The notes: generated from the sequence alone by a model not told the origin. A stretch of 64,000 bases of DNA from Kaistia algarum (GCF_026343945.1 NZ_JAPKNJ010000001.1:2480001-2544000); one strand, 5' to 3'. Shown: positions 42,583 to 52,170, counted from the stretch's first letter. Program-made: numbers and translations.

Positions 42583-43125
42583 ATGTCCGATTTATGGGTC
42601 TTTGGCTATGGCTCGCTGATGTGGCGGCCTGGCTTTTCCTTTGCCGAGGCGCAGCCTGCACGCCTTTTCGGCGAGCACCGCGCGCTCTGCGTTTATTCCT
42701 TCGTTCATCGCGGGACGCCGCAGAAGCCTGGCCTCGTATTAGGGCTGGACCAAGGCGGGTCCTGCCGCGGCGTCGCCTTTCGCGTCGAGGCGTCGGACGC
42801 CGCTTCGACGATCGATTATCTGCGCGAGCGTGAACTCGTCACGCATGTCTATCGCGAGGTTCGGCGGCCGGTTCGCTTGGAGGATGGAAGCGCGAGAGCG
42901 GTCACGGCGCTCGCCTATGTCGTCGACCGCGCCCATGCGCAATATGCGGGCCGGCTCGAACCCGAGGCGGTTCTCGCCCATGTCCGCGATTCCGAGGGCC
43001 TTTCCGGGCACAATCGCGACTATGTCCTCGCGACGACGCGCCATCTCGAGCAAGCAGGTGTGCGCGATCCGCTGCTCGCCTGGCTCGCCCGCGAGCTGGA
43101 AGAGGACGCCGTCAGCCCGTCTTGA
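42583..43125 (+). CDS. Gamma-glutamylcyclotransferase (ChaC-like)
   Basis: 180 residues. Begins with the family signature LWVFGYGSLMWRPGF, followed by SFVHRGTPQKPGLVLGL and YLRERELVTHVYREV with the expected catalytic glutamate, and GHNRDYVLATTRHLE near the C-terminus. It would release 5-oxoproline from glutathione or other gamma-glutamyl compounds in the cytosol. ATG 42583 is chosen over an upstream ATG because the protein then starts right at the conserved strand. Its 3' end overlaps the convergent plsC gene by 14 bases. Confidence 0.9.
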   Translation: MSDLWVFGYGSLMWRPGFSFAEAQPARLFGEHRALCVYSFVHRGTPQKPGLVLGLDQGGSCRGVAFRVEASDAASTIDYLRERELVTHVYREVRRPVRLEDGSARAVTALAYVVDRAHAQYAGRLEPEAVLAHVRDSEGLSGHNRDYVLATTRHLEQAGVRDPLLAWLARELEEDAVSPS

Positions 43126-43894
43126 GGGCTGCGAGGCGTGTCGCGGCCTCCGGCGGCAGCGGGGGATGGTCGGCTTTGGCCGTCGCTTCCTGCAGCAATC
43201 GGTCGCTCGCCGGTTCGATCGTGCCGATGAGGCGGGCGAGGAAGGTTTTGGAATCGAGCCCTGGCGGAATCGGATCGAGCACCTCGATGATGATCGTGCC
43301 GGGATAGCGCAGGAAGCTGCGCCGCGGCCAATAGAGCCCGGCATTGAGCGCGATCGGATAAACCGGCACTTTCAGCTCACGATAGAGATGGATGATGCCG
43401 AATTTGTAGTCCGGCTCGGCGCCGACAGGGCGCCGCGTGCCTTCGGGAAAGAGGATGATCTGCTGGCCGGCGGCGATCGCCACCTTGGAATCGGCCGCGA
43501 GCTTCCGCAATGCCTTCGATCCGCCGGCACGGTCGACCGCGATCATCCCGGCCTTCCAGGTGTACCAGCCGAAAAGCGGGATCAGCATGAGCTGCCGCTT
43601 CATGACGAAGGTCGGGTCGTTCAGCATCGGAAACAGCGCCATCGTCTCGAAGGCGGATTGGTGCTTCGGCGCCAAAAGCGCGCCGCCCTTCGGCAGCTTG
43701 TCGAGGCCGCGCACTTCGATATGCGTGCCGGCGAGGACGCCGAGCGCCCACATGGTCGACGCGGTCCAGAACTTCACCACCGCGATCGCGGCCCGGTGCG
43801 GGAGAAAGAAATAGAAGGGCAGCGTGACGAGGATGATCGCCGCCATGATGGCGTAAAATGCGATCTGGAACAGGATCGAGCGGAAGATCAGCAT
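43112..43894 (-). CDS. plsC: 1-acylglycerol-3-phosphate acyltransferase (PlsC family)
   Basis: 260 residues. N-terminal hydrophobic segments (IAFYAIMAAIILVTLPFYFF) anchor it in the inner membrane. The acyltransferase motifs are APKHQSAFETMAL (His-x4-Glu variant of HX4D usual in alphaproteobacteria), LIPLFGWYTWKAGMIAVDR and FPEGTRR. It acylates lysophosphatidate in phospholipid synthesis. Fourth gene of the minus-strand ftsE-ftsX-ydcF-plsC group. Other acyltransferase specificities (e.g. OlsA-like) remain possible. Confidence 0.9.
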   Translation of the reverse strand: MLIFRSILFQIAFYAIMAAIILVTLPFYFFLPHRAAIAVVKFWTASTMWALGVLAGTHIEVRGLDKLPKGGALLAPKHQSAFETMALFPMLNDPTFVMKRQLMLIPLFGWYTWKAGMIAVDRAGGSKALRKLAADSKVAIAAGQQIILFPEGTRRPVGAEPDYKFGIIHLYRELKVPVYPIALNAGLYWPRRSFLRYPGTIIIEVLDPIPPGLDSKTFLARLIGTIEPASDRLLQEATAKADHPPLPPEAATRLAALKTG

Positions 43895-43928
43895 GGCCGG
43901 GCTCTGCGGAGGCGTCGATGGATCGGCG

Positions 43929-44690
43929 TCAGCGCAGAACCTCGGATGTCGCCGCGGTGGCGCTCGCCGTTTCCGACGGCCCGGAACCGAGCAGCCCCCG
44001 TGGCGACTCGAAGACAAGCCGCGCCCTTGCGAGCGTATACTTCAGGTACTCCGCCAAGAGAAGCCTGACCGACGCCGCATGCCGCCACCAGTGGTCCATT
44101 TCGAGCTGGGGGTTGGAAACCGCATAAGGGATCAGTTCAATCTTCGGCATGGCGCTCGCCAGTTCGACCATGCTGCGCGGCATGTGGTAGTCGGACGTCA
44201 CGACGATCAGCGAGCGGAAATTATGGTCCTCGGCCCAGATCTTCGCCTCGTCGGCATTGCCGATCGTGTCGCGAGCCAGATGGCCGAGATCGACGCGCGG
44301 ATCGAGCGCGCCGGCCAATTTCGTCTCCAGTGCCGAGGCGATCTCGCGCCGCCCGACCGATGGATTGACGCCGGAGATCAGCAGTCGCTCGGCCCGGTTT
44401 TCGGCGAGCAGTGCCAGGGCGCCGTCGATCCGCGCGGCGCCGCCGGTCAAGGCGACGATGCCTTCGGCCTTGGGCGCCAGCGGGTGGTAGCTATCGCCGA
44501 CCTGATCGACGAAGCGGACGAAATCGATGCCGATGCCAATCGCGGCCAGCACCAGGATGAGCAGAAGCCCGGAGATGATACGGCGGAGCGGCGACCGTCG
44601 CCGGGTTCCGCGTCGGCGCAAAATCCCCGCCCGTCCCGCTCCGTGAACGGGCCGGGATCCGTGAAGTTCGGACGGAATCGCATCGGTCAT
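43929..44690 (-). CDS. YdcF/DUF218 family membrane protein
   Basis: 253 residues. Arg-rich N-terminus, one transmembrane helix at about 38-58 (IISGLLLILVLAAIGIGIDF), then the DUF218 domain: GIVALTGGAARIDGALALLAE, RLLISGVN and LIVVTSDYHMPRSMVELA. The DUF218 fold resembles a nucleotide- or cofactor-binding domain; members are linked to envelope metabolism but without a firm reaction. Located between ftsX and plsC, as in other Rhizobiales. Confidence 0.88.
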   Translation of the reverse strand: MTDAIPSELHGSRPVHGAGRAGILRRRGTRRRSPLRRIISGLLLILVLAAIGIGIDFVRFVDQVGDSYHPLAPKAEGIVALTGGAARIDGALALLAENRAERLLISGVNPSVGRREIASALETKLAGALDPRVDLGHLARDTIGNADEAKIWAEDHNFRSLIVVTSDYHMPRSMVELASAMPKIELIPYAVSNPQLEMDHWWRHAASVRLLLAEYLKYTLARARLVFESPRGLLGSGPSETASATAATSEVLR

Positions 44691-44770
44691 CGCACCAAGA
44701 TGGTAGCAGATTGGGGCGGGGACTTGGCAAGATGGCGCGCGAGGGCCGCCCCTCGCCTCTATCAGCCGGC

Positions 44771-45769
44771 TTATTCGATCGAGGCGAGATGCCGGTAGAC
44801 GGTGAGGCGTGACGTCACGGCCGTCATCAGCGCGATCAGCACGGCAATGAACAAGGCGCCAAGATAACCGGTCGGCCCAATGGCGAAACGGCCGAAGAGA
44901 GCGGAGACTTGGTCGCCCTCCGGCGTCGCGATCGAGCGGCCGATGAAGAAGGAAAGCACCGCGAAGAGCACGCAGGCGGAAGCCGCGCCCAGCAGGCCTC
45001 CCTTCAGGCCGAGGAGCAGGAAGTGGCGCTGGAATTCGCGCGCGATGAAGCCGGCCTCCGCGCCGACATAGTACAGCACCGAGACGATGTCGCGATTGGA
45101 GGACATGGCGCCGCGCGTCGCGAACACGACCGACAGCACGGTCGCGACGAAGACCAGCGCCAGGATCGAGAAGCCGATGATGACGGTTGCATTCGCCATC
45201 GCCTTCAGTCGGTCGGTCCAGGTCCTGTGGTCATCGAGGCTCGCCCCCTTCACCTCCTGCGACAGGCGCGCCGACAGCGCCGGCAGATTGACGGCCTCCG
45301 GATCGGAGAGTTCGACGACGATCAGATGCGGGATCGGCAGGTCGCTCATGTCGAGGCCGCTGCCGAGCCAGGGTTCCAGCAGCTTGGCGTTTTCCCAATC
45401 GGCGAGCGCCCGGGCCGAGGCGACGCCCGGCGCGGCGGTAGCGATATCGATCGCCTTCTGGGCCTCCCCCGCCGTATCGACGCCTTCGACCGGGCGGACC
45501 TGAATGGTGATTTCGCGCGTGATGTCGGACTGCCAGTCGAGCGAGGCATCGCGCACCAGCGTCACCGCACCGAGCGTCAGGCAGGCGAGGAAGCTCATGA
45601 TCGCGACGACGATGGTCAGCGAGCGGCCGGCGATCGATCCGGCCGGGACGATCGGACCCGCCACTTGCGAGGCGGCGCCGCGCCGGCCGCGCTTCAGCAG
45701 GCGGCCGAACAAGCCGCTGCGGTCCTTGAGAGGGAAGGGATCGAGGCGCGTTTGGCGGGGATCACTCAT
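44771..45769 (-). CDS. ftsX: Cell-division ABC transporter permease FtsX
   Basis: 332 residues with four transmembrane helices: one after a ~55-residue cytoplasmic tail (LTIVVAIMSFLACLTLGAVT), a large periplasmic domain, and three C-terminal helices (TVIIGFSILALVFVATVLSV, ACVLFAVLSFFIGRS, GALFIAVLIALMTAV). The RGAMSSNRDIVSVLYYVGAEAGFIA loop is characteristic. With FtsE it regulates cell-wall hydrolases at the septum. Start overlaps the ftsE stop by eight bases. Confidence 0.93.
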   Translation of the reverse strand: MSDPRQTRLDPFPLKDRSGLFGRLLKRGRRGAASQVAGPIVPAGSIAGRSLTIVVAIMSFLACLTLGAVTLVRDASLDWQSDITREITIQVRPVEGVDTAGEAQKAIDIATAAPGVASARALADWENAKLLEPWLGSGLDMSDLPIPHLIVVELSDPEAVNLPALSARLSQEVKGASLDDHRTWTDRLKAMANATVIIGFSILALVFVATVLSVVFATRGAMSSNRDIVSVLYYVGAEAGFIAREFQRHFLLLGLKGGLLGAASACVLFAVLSFFIGRSIATPEGDQVSALFGRFAIGPTGYLGALFIAVLIALMTAVTSRLTVYRHLASIE

Positions 45770-46421
45770 AGATCGAAAGCCGCCCTTCATGCAGCACCAT
45801 GCGGCGCGCATCGAACTGGTTCATGAGCCCGATATCATGGGTCGCGATCACGACCGAGGTTCCGAGCCGGTTCAATTCGACGAAGAGGCGCAGCAGCCGC
45901 TTGGCGAGCGGGGGATCGACATTGCCCGTGGGCTCGTCGGCAAGCAGGATTTCGGGCTGGCCGATGAGGGCACGGGCGATCGCGGCGCGCTGCTTTTCGC
46001 CGCCGGAGAGAATGGGTGGCAGGGCGTGGACGCGGTCGCCGAGCCCGACCCATTTCAGGAGTTCGATGACGTCGGCGCGGTAGCTTATCTCCTCGCGGCC
46101 AAGCACGCGCAGCGGCATGGCGACGTTTTCGAAGGTGGTCAGATGGTCGAGCAGGCGGAAATCCTGGAACACCACGCCAATGCGCCGGCGGAGCGCAGGC
46201 AGCTCGGTCTTGCGGATCGTCCCGACGTCACGGTCGAAGACGGTGACGAGGCCGCGAGTCGGCTTCAGCGACAGGAAGAGCAGCTTGAGCAACGTCGACT
46301 TGCCGGCGCCCGAGGGGCCGGTCAGGAACTGGAACGATTTCGGCGCGATCTGAAACGACAGATCGCGCAGGATCTCGGCACCCATTCCGTAGCGAAGGCC
46401 GACATTCTCAAAGCGGATCAA
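45762..46421 (-). CDS. ftsE: Cell-division ATP-binding protein FtsE
   Basis: 219 residues, single ABC domain: Walker A GPSGAGKST (35-43), Q-loop VFQDFRLL, signature LSGGEKQRAAIARAL, Walker B LLADEPTGNVDP and switch His in VIATHDIGLM. TTG start (LIRFENVGLRYG) with GGGGAA upstream; no in-frame ATG fits. Forms FtsEX with the next gene. Confidence 0.96.
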   Translation of the reverse strand: MIRFENVGLRYGMGAEILRDLSFQIAPKSFQFLTGPSGAGKSTLLKLLFLSLKPTRGLVTVFDRDVGTIRKTELPALRRRIGVVFQDFRLLDHLTTFENVAMPLRVLGREEISYRADVIELLKWVGLGDRVHALPPILSGGEKQRAAIARALIGQPEILLADEPTGNVDPPLAKRLLRLFVELNRLGTSVVIATHDIGLMNQFDARRMVLHEGRLSIYE

Positions 46422-46669
46422 TAGAGATTCCCCGTTCCGCCCCTGTGCCGCCAGACGCTGTCATGAGCCGTCGTCGACGGTAGGCTCGTGGCAACATGTC
46501 CGGAGCAGCGTTAACGACTTTCCAATCCCCGATGGTTCATGACTTGGAAATGTCATCCGATCAAGGCAAAGACGCGGCGCCGCCGACACTGTGCCTTCCC
46601 ACGGATCGCGAATCGGTTTGATATCGTTGTTTTCCGGCGCCTGGCGTCGATCGGGGAGGTTCGGCAGTC

Positions 46670-47146
46670 TTGGCGGGAGCGGTTCCAGCGCGCGGGGCAG
46701 GGATTGGCAGACGCGACTGGCGCGATTCGGCCTCGCTGGTCCTGCTCGTCCTCCTGGTCCTGGGCTTCGTCGTCCTGCGAACGCCGATCGTCGCCGCGGC
46801 GCCGGGACTGGCAAGCCTCTATACGCGCCTTGGCCTGCCGGTCAATCTGCGCGGGCTCGAATTCCGTAACGTCGCGACGATGCGCGACAATGTCTCCGGC
46901 GCGCCGGGGCTGGTGGTGACGGGCGAGATCCTTGCCCAGGCCGGCGGCAATCGGGGCCTTCCGGCGCTTGCCTTCACGCTGTACGACGATCGCGGCCGCG
47001 AGGTCGGGGGGTGGTCGGCGCCGATCGACCACCGCCCGCTAGCTGCCGGCGAGACCGCGTCGTTCCGGTCGAGACTGGCCGATCCACCGGATTCGGCCAA
47101 GACAGTCAAGCTGCGCTTCGAAGGCGCGGCCGAAGGGAAATCCTGA
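46670..47146 (+). CDS. DUF3426 domain protein lacking the usual zinc ribbon
   Basis: 158 residues. One transmembrane helix at about 21-42 (SASLVLLVLLVLGFVVL) followed by a DUF3426 domain: PVNLRGLEFRNVATMRDNVSG, LVVTGEILAQAG, LPALAFTLYDDRGREVGGWS, LAAGETASFRSRLADPP. In related bacteria this protein begins with an MJ0042 zinc finger (CxxC pairs); none can be found here in any frame upstream. TTG 46670 with GGGGAGG ten bases upstream is the best start but is not certain. Divergent from ftsE and followed by hpt with a one-base overlap. Confidence 0.7.
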   Translation: MAGAVPARGAGIGRRDWRDSASLVLLVLLVLGFVVLRTPIVAAAPGLASLYTRLGLPVNLRGLEFRNVATMRDNVSGAPGLVVTGEILAQAGGNRGLPALAFTLYDDRGREVGGWSAPIDHRPLAAGETASFRSRLADPPDSAKTVKLRFEGAAEGKS

Positions 47147-47685
47147 TGCCCGTAGTCCGCGGCCGGAACATTCGCGTCCTTTATGACATCGCCGATATCG
47201 ACGCCCGCAATCGCGAACTCTCGGCGGAGATCGCCGCCAGCGGCTATGAGAACCTACTTGTCATCTCGATCCTGAAGGGCAGCTTCGTCTTTGCCGCGGA
47301 TCTCATCCGCGCGCTGCACGATTCGGGGCTGGAGCCAGAGGTCGAGTTCATCTCTCTTTCCAGCTATGGCGCGGGATCGGCGTCGAGCGGCCAGGTCCGC
47401 GTCGTCAAGGATATCGAAAGTGACGTCGCCGGGCGTGACGTGCTGCTGATCGACGACATTCTCGAATCGGGGCGCACGCTCGCCTTTGCGCGCCAGCTGA
47501 TGGTCGAGCGCGGCGCACGCCGCGTCGGTGTCGCCGTGCTGCTTGAAAAGCCGGGCAAGCGCGCGATCGAGATGGAGGCCGATCATGTCGGCTTCGTCTG
47601 CCCGGATCTGTTTGTCGTCGGCTATGGCATGGATGCGGCTCACGCTTTCCGCGAACTGCCCTTTGTTGGCGTGGTCGAGGACTGA
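47146..47685 (+). CDS. hpt: Hypoxanthine phosphoribosyltransferase
   Basis: 179 residues, type I phosphoribosyltransferase of purine salvage. PRPP-binding motif VLLIDDILESGRTL, hood loop near ISILKGSFVFAADL, flexible loop region ISLSSYGAGSASSG, and base-binding VCPDLFVVGYGMD. Converts hypoxanthine or guanine plus PRPP to IMP or GMP. The ATG overlaps the DUF3426 stop (TGATG), so it is probably in the same transcript. Confidence 0.94.
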   Translation: MPVVRGRNIRVLYDIADIDARNRELSAEIAASGYENLLVISILKGSFVFAADLIRALHDSGLEPEVEFISLSSYGAGSASSGQVRVVKDIESDVAGRDVLLIDDILESGRTLAFARQLMVERGARRVGVAVLLEKPGKRAIEMEADHVGFVCPDLFVVGYGMDAAHAFRELPFVGVVED

Positions 47686-47716
47686 GTTTTCAAGGGTTTT
47701 CGGGGGAAGATCGGTA

Positions 47717-48130
47717 ATGGCGCGAATTCTGGTCACGGAAGACGACGATTCGGTCCGCAGCTTCGTGGCGCGGGCGCTGACGCTCGACGGCCACCGTATC
47801 GTCACGGCAGAGGACGGCGCCGATGCGCTGGAGACGCTCCGCCGGGAGGAGGGCGCGTTCGACCTGCTGCTTTCCGATATCCGCATGCCGATGATGGATG
47901 GCATCGCGCTCGCCAAGGAGGCGGCGCCGGAATTCCCCGATCTCACCATTCTGCTCATGACCGGCTACGCCGATCAGCGCGAGCGGGCCGAGGGGCTCGA
48001 TCGCATCGTCCATGACGTGGTCCAGAAGCCGTTCTCCTTGGCCGAGATCCGCCACGCGGTCCAGGTGGCTCTCCGCGCGGCGATCGCCGCCTGCGAGCCG
48101 GCTTCGCCCGCCGCGGCCTTCGCTCAATAG
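47717..48130 (+). CDS. Single-domain response regulator (CpdR-like)
   Basis: 137 residues: one receiver domain and a short Ala-rich tail, with no output domain. Acidic pocket EDDD (8-11), phosphorylated Asp in LLLSDIRMPMMDG, Thr/Ser in LLMTGYADQ and Lys in VVQKPFSL. Single-domain regulators in this position resemble CpdR, which controls ClpXP proteolysis in the alphaproteobacterial cell cycle; that identification is by size, context and motif, not proven. Its stop overlaps the convergent TIGR02302 gene by seven bases. Confidence 0.85.
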   Translation: MARILVTEDDDSVRSFVARALTLDGHRIVTAEDGADALETLRREEGAFDLLLSDIRMPMMDGIALAKEAAPEFPDLTILLMTGYADQRERAEGLDRIVHDVVQKPFSLAEIRHAVQVALRAAIAACEPASPAAAFAQ

Positions 48131-50655
48131 CGCTGCAGCAGCCTTTCGAGATAGTCGCGTTCGATCAGCGGCCGGGCGGCATCGCCCAGCCGGCGGCGGA
48201 TCGCGTCGAGAATCTCGCGGGCGCGCTGGGTATCGATCGCGTCCGGCACCTTCACGCTTGAGCCGAGGTCGTTGCCGCGGCCGACCTGCTGGCGGCCGAG
48301 CGGATCCTGTCCGGGCATGGTGCCGCCCTGCCGTGTTCCGGTGCTGCCTTGGCGGGCCATGCGCTCGGCAAGGCCCTTGGCGCCGTCGCGCAGCGCCTGC
48401 AGGGCCTGGCCTTGCGGGCCGACCGCCTGGCCGGGCTGTCCCCGGCCGAGCTGGTCCGTCGCCTCGCCCATGGCGCGTCCCGCCTGGCCGAGCTTGCCGT
48501 CCGGCTGCATGCCCTGGCCCTGCATCTGCTTCTGCAGATCTTCCAGCATCTTCGAGAGGTCCTGCTGGCCTTGCCGCAGCGCGTCCATCTGCTTCTGGCG
48601 CTCCTCGGGGGTCATTTCGGGCGGAGGCGGTCCGCTGCCATCGGTGTCGGGGTCCATCTTGAAGGTCTGGTCCATGAGCTGCTGCTGGCGGCGGATCATC
48701 TGGCCGAGCTTGTCCAGCGCCTGGCTCATCTCGCCGCCATCGCCTTGCTGGGCCTGCTGGCGGCCGGCCTCCATGTTCTCCATCATCTGCTGCAACTCGC
48801 TCAGCATCTGCTGTGCCGCCTCGCGCGAGCCGGTCTTGGCGAGATTCTCGATCTGGTCCAGCATCTTTTCGAGGTCCTGCTGGCTCATCACCCGCGCATT
48901 CTTGTCCATCGGCTGGGGGCTCGCCGACGGGTTCTTCTGCGCATTCTCGGCCAGCGCCTGCAGATATTTGTCCATCGCGGCGCGAAGATCCTTCATCGCC
49001 TTGTCGAGTTCTGCGTCGGAAGCGCCGTTCTCGATCGCCTGCTTCAGCGCCTCCTGCGCGGCGCGGAGATCCTGCGCGGCCAGCGACAGATCGCCGTCTT
49101 CGATGCCGAGCGCGATCTCCCAGAGGAAATCGACGACGGAGCGCAAATCATCGTCGTCACGTGCTCCGGTGATGCGGTGATAGGCGGCGCGCAGCGAGAG
49201 ATAGACGCCGTCGCTGTCGAATTTGGAGGGATCCATCGTGATCGCGTCGAGGGCGGTCGCGACATAGCCGGCCCGATTGGCGTCGAGGGCCAGATTGCGG
49301 CGCTGTTCGACGACGGCCTTGGCGAGCGGGTTGGTGAACTGGCGGACGGGCAGGGTGAAATCGACCGGCGCGCTGCTGCCGGTCTGGCCGGCCTCGTCGG
49401 TCGCTTCCAGGCTCATGCGAACCTTGGCGCCGGCCCAGGGATGGGCGGAGAGATCGCGGATGGTCTCGCCGGTTCCCTCGCGCATGCGGAGGCGCGGCAG
49501 GTTCAGCGGCAGTTCCGGCGGTGCCACGAGCGGACGCGCCGCGTCATTCCCCGGACCTTCCGCCTTCGCGATGACGGCCTTGGCGGAGAGGACGCCATAA
49601 TCATCGCTGACGGTATAGGAAAGCTGCAGGGCGCCTGACAGCGTCGCGCCGGGCTCGCGCGTCAACTCGATTTTCGGTGGCTGGTCGGGCGTGACCGCGA
49701 AATTCCAGGCGAGCAGCGGTCCGCCTCGGCGGTTCACCGCGACCTTGCTATCGGATCGGAGAACGACGCGGTGCTCGCCCAGCGTCATGGCGGCGGTGCC
49801 GTCCTTGGTCGCCAGCGGCGCAGCCGCTTCGAACGGCACCGAACCGCCCGTCGCGTTTTCGGCGGTGACCGAGAGATCTGCGTCGTCCGAGATGCGCACG
49901 GTTACGACCGATCCGAACGGTACGCGGATAGCGCTGCCCTCATTGGGGGCGCGGGCCGCATCGCCGGTGAGGAAGATCGGCGGCTGGCCGGTGTAGGTCG
50001 GCGGCGTAACCCAGGCATCGATCCGCGCCGCGGCCTCGGCGACGGGCAGGGTGGGCCGCAGGGCATCGCTGAGCCGCACGGCGCGGTCGGCGCCGGCTGA
50101 AAGAAACGTCATGAACAGCAGTAGCGGCACGAGAAAGCGCAGCGCATAGGGATCGCGCGCATTCATGCCGGGCGACGGCCAGCCGGCGCGCACGACGCGA
50201 AGGCTCTCGACCAGGCGTCGGCGATGCGCGCGCCAGAGCGCCAATGTCAGCGGATCCTCAGTCGGCGGCAGCTTGTCACCGAAGGCGACCGCTGGACGAT
50301 GCGGCTCCGGGCTTTCCCGCGCGATGCGAGCCAGCGCCTCGTCCGCCGATGGCATCGCGATGCCGCCGAGGCGGATGACGAGGAACAGCAGGACGGTGCC
50401 GAAGAAGCCGAGCAGGCCGAAACGGGCCAGATCCGGCAGCCGCGACCAGAGACCGAACCAGGACAGGATGAGGAAGAGGCCGATGACGCAGAAAATCGGC
50501 ACAAGGCGCGGCCAGAACCGCTCGAACAGCAGGACGAGACGTGCACGATCCGTCGCGGCGTCGATCCGCCGTCGGGCCTGCGTTTCAGCCGGGTGCGGCA
50601 TGGCCCGCTCCCCGTCCGATCCGCTCAACGACGTTTCGCCGGCCGGCTCGGTCAT
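48124..50655 (-). CDS. TIGR02302/DUF4175 large membrane protein
   Basis: 843 residues. Two or three transmembrane helices near the N-terminus (VPIFCVIGLFLILSWF, FGLLGFFGTVLLFLVIRL, and FLVPLLLFMTFLSAGA after about 165), a beta-rich middle with YTVSDDYGVLSAKAVI, and a very Gln/Met-rich coiled-coil C-terminal third from about 560 (DLEKMLDQIENLAK, MLSELQQMMENMEAGRQQ). This matches the alphaproteobacterial DUF4175 family of unknown function next to lysA. ATG 50655 is used; ATG 50601 is possible. Confidence 0.9.
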   Translation of the reverse strand: MTEPAGETSLSGSDGERAMPHPAETQARRRIDAATDRARLVLLFERFWPRLVPIFCVIGLFLILSWFGLWSRLPDLARFGLLGFFGTVLLFLVIRLGGIAMPSADEALARIARESPEPHRPAVAFGDKLPPTEDPLTLALWRAHRRRLVESLRVVRAGWPSPGMNARDPYALRFLVPLLLFMTFLSAGADRAVRLSDALRPTLPVAEAAARIDAWVTPPTYTGQPPIFLTGDAARAPNEGSAIRVPFGSVVTVRISDDADLSVTAENATGGSVPFEAAAPLATKDGTAAMTLGEHRVVLRSDSKVAVNRRGGPLLAWNFAVTPDQPPKIELTREPGATLSGALQLSYTVSDDYGVLSAKAVIAKAEGPGNDAARPLVAPPELPLNLPRLRMREGTGETIRDLSAHPWAGAKVRMSLEATDEAGQTGSSAPVDFTLPVRQFTNPLAKAVVEQRRNLALDANRAGYVATALDAITMDPSKFDSDGVYLSLRAAYHRITGARDDDDLRSVVDFLWEIALGIEDGDLSLAAQDLRAAQEALKQAIENGASDAELDKAMKDLRAAMDKYLQALAENAQKNPSASPQPMDKNARVMSQQDLEKMLDQIENLAKTGSREAAQQMLSELQQMMENMEAGRQQAQQGDGGEMSQALDKLGQMIRRQQQLMDQTFKMDPDTDGSGPPPPEMTPEERQKQMDALRQGQQDLSKMLEDLQKQMQGQGMQPDGKLGQAGRAMGEATDQLGRGQPGQAVGPQGQALQALRDGAKGLAERMARQGSTGTRQGGTMPGQDPLGRQQVGRGNDLGSSVKVPDAIDTQRAREILDAIRRRLGDAARPLIERDYLERLLQRY

Positions 50656-50779
50656 CCACGCCCCGTTTATCCGTTTCGCCCGCCCAGCCGATCCGTGTCG
50701 TCAGTCTAGCAACATAGCTGGGGCGGGGCGAGCCCCGCGGCAAGGCTTCACCTGCGCCGATGCCGGACGTGGGGTGCCG

Positions 50780-52048
50780 CTAGTCCAGCCAGGGCGCGAT
50801 ATCGTCCATGCCGATCAGCGCTTCGTAGCTCTGGCGCGGCCGGATGATTGCGAAGCGGTCGCCGTCGACCAGAACCTCGGCCGCGAGCGGGCGGGTGTTG
50901 TAGGTCGAGCTCTGCACCGCGCCATAGGCACCGGCCGTCATCACGGCGATCAGGTCCCCGGGGTTCAGGACCGGCATGGTGCGGTCGAGGGCGAGATAGT
51001 CGCCCGTCTCGCAAACGCCGCCCACGACATCGGCGCGCATGGTCGGCGCATCCTCGGCCGGCAGGCGGACGGGGCGGATGTCGTGATGCGCTTCATAGAG
51101 CGTCGGGCGGATCAGGTCGTTCATGCCGGCATCGACGATCAGGAAGGTCTTGGATGAGCCTTCCTTGCGATAGACCACCTCGGAGACCAGGATGCCGGCA
51201 TTGCCGACGATCAGGCGGCCGGGTTCGAAGAAGATGCGGGCGCCGAGATTGCCCAGGCGCTTCCTGACGATCGCGGCGAAGGCGACCGGATCGGGCGGGG
51301 GCGCATCGTCGAGGCGGTAGGGGATGCCGAGTCCACCTCCGCAATCGACATGATCGATGGCATGCCCGTCCTCGCGCAGCGCCAGCACCAGTTCGGCGAG
51401 CAGGCCATAGGCCGTGTCGAAGGGCTCCATATCGGTGATCTGGCTGCCGATATGCATGTCGACGCCGGCAATGCGCAGGCCCGGCAGCTTGGCGGCGCGG
51501 GCATAGACGGCGCGGGCATGCTCGAAGGGAATGCCGAACTTGTTCTCGGCCTTGCCGGTGGTGATCTTGGCGTGGGTCTTCGCGTCTACATCCGGGTTGA
51601 TGCGCAGCGAGATCGCCGCCACCTTGCCCATCGCCGTCGCGATCTCGGAGATGCGGGCGAGCTCCGGCTCGGATTCGACATTGAAGCAGCCGATGCCGGT
51701 CTCCAGCGCCAGGGCGATCTCGCGCGCCGTCTTGGCAACGCCGGAAAAGACGATCTTCTGAGGCGCGCAGCCGGCGGCGAGCGCGCGGCGCAGTTCGCCT
51801 TCGGAGACGACGTCCATGCCGGCGCCTTCGCGCACGAGGAGCTTCAGCACGGACTGGTTCGAATTGGCCTTCATGGCGTAGCAGACGAGCGTATCGAGCC
51901 CGGCGAGCGCATCGCGGAAGACGCGGAAATGCCGGGTCAGGGTCGCCGTGGAATAGCAATAGAACGGCGTACCGACCGCCGCCGCGATCGTCGGCAGCGG
52001 CACGTCCTCGGCATGGAGCACGCCGTCCTGATATTCGAAATGGTTCAT
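50780..52048 (-). CDS. lysA: Diaminopimelate decarboxylase
   Basis: 422 residues, PLP-dependent alanine-racemase-fold enzyme making L-lysine from meso-diaminopimelate. PLP lysine K60 in YAMKANSN; HIGSQI, the glycine-rich phosphate loop CGGGLGIPY, EPGRLIVGNAG, and the catalytic cysteine of GGVCETGD are all present. In the minus-strand run argH-lptM-lysA-TIGR02302. Confidence 0.97.
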   Translation of the reverse strand: MNHFEYQDGVLHAEDVPLPTIAAAVGTPFYCYSTATLTRHFRVFRDALAGLDTLVCYAMKANSNQSVLKLLVREGAGMDVVSEGELRRALAAGCAPQKIVFSGVAKTAREIALALETGIGCFNVESEPELARISEIATAMGKVAAISLRINPDVDAKTHAKITTGKAENKFGIPFEHARAVYARAAKLPGLRIAGVDMHIGSQITDMEPFDTAYGLLAELVLALREDGHAIDHVDCGGGLGIPYRLDDAPPPDPVAFAAIVRKRLGNLGARIFFEPGRLIVGNAGILVSEVVYRKEGSSKTFLIVDAGMNDLIRPTLYEAHHDIRPVRLPAEDAPTMRADVVGGVCETGDYLALDRTMPVLNPGDLIAVMTAGAYGAVQSSTYNTRPLAAEVLVDGDRFAIIRPRQSYEALIGMDDIAPWLD

Positions 52049-52170
52049 GGTGCCTGAATCCCGCCAGATCGCTCGCGCACGCTTACGCTCATGCGCTTCC
52101 GATTGGCGGACTAAGAAGAAAAGTTCAAGCGCCGCGCAATCGGCGAGGCGCCGGTCGGGTCAGACCGTGG

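Noticed and set aside
46513..46527. A TTAA-N7-like half match (TTAACGACTTTCCAA) as a CtrA site before the DUF3426/hpt operon
   Set aside because: Only one half fits and there is no second site or promoter match to support it.
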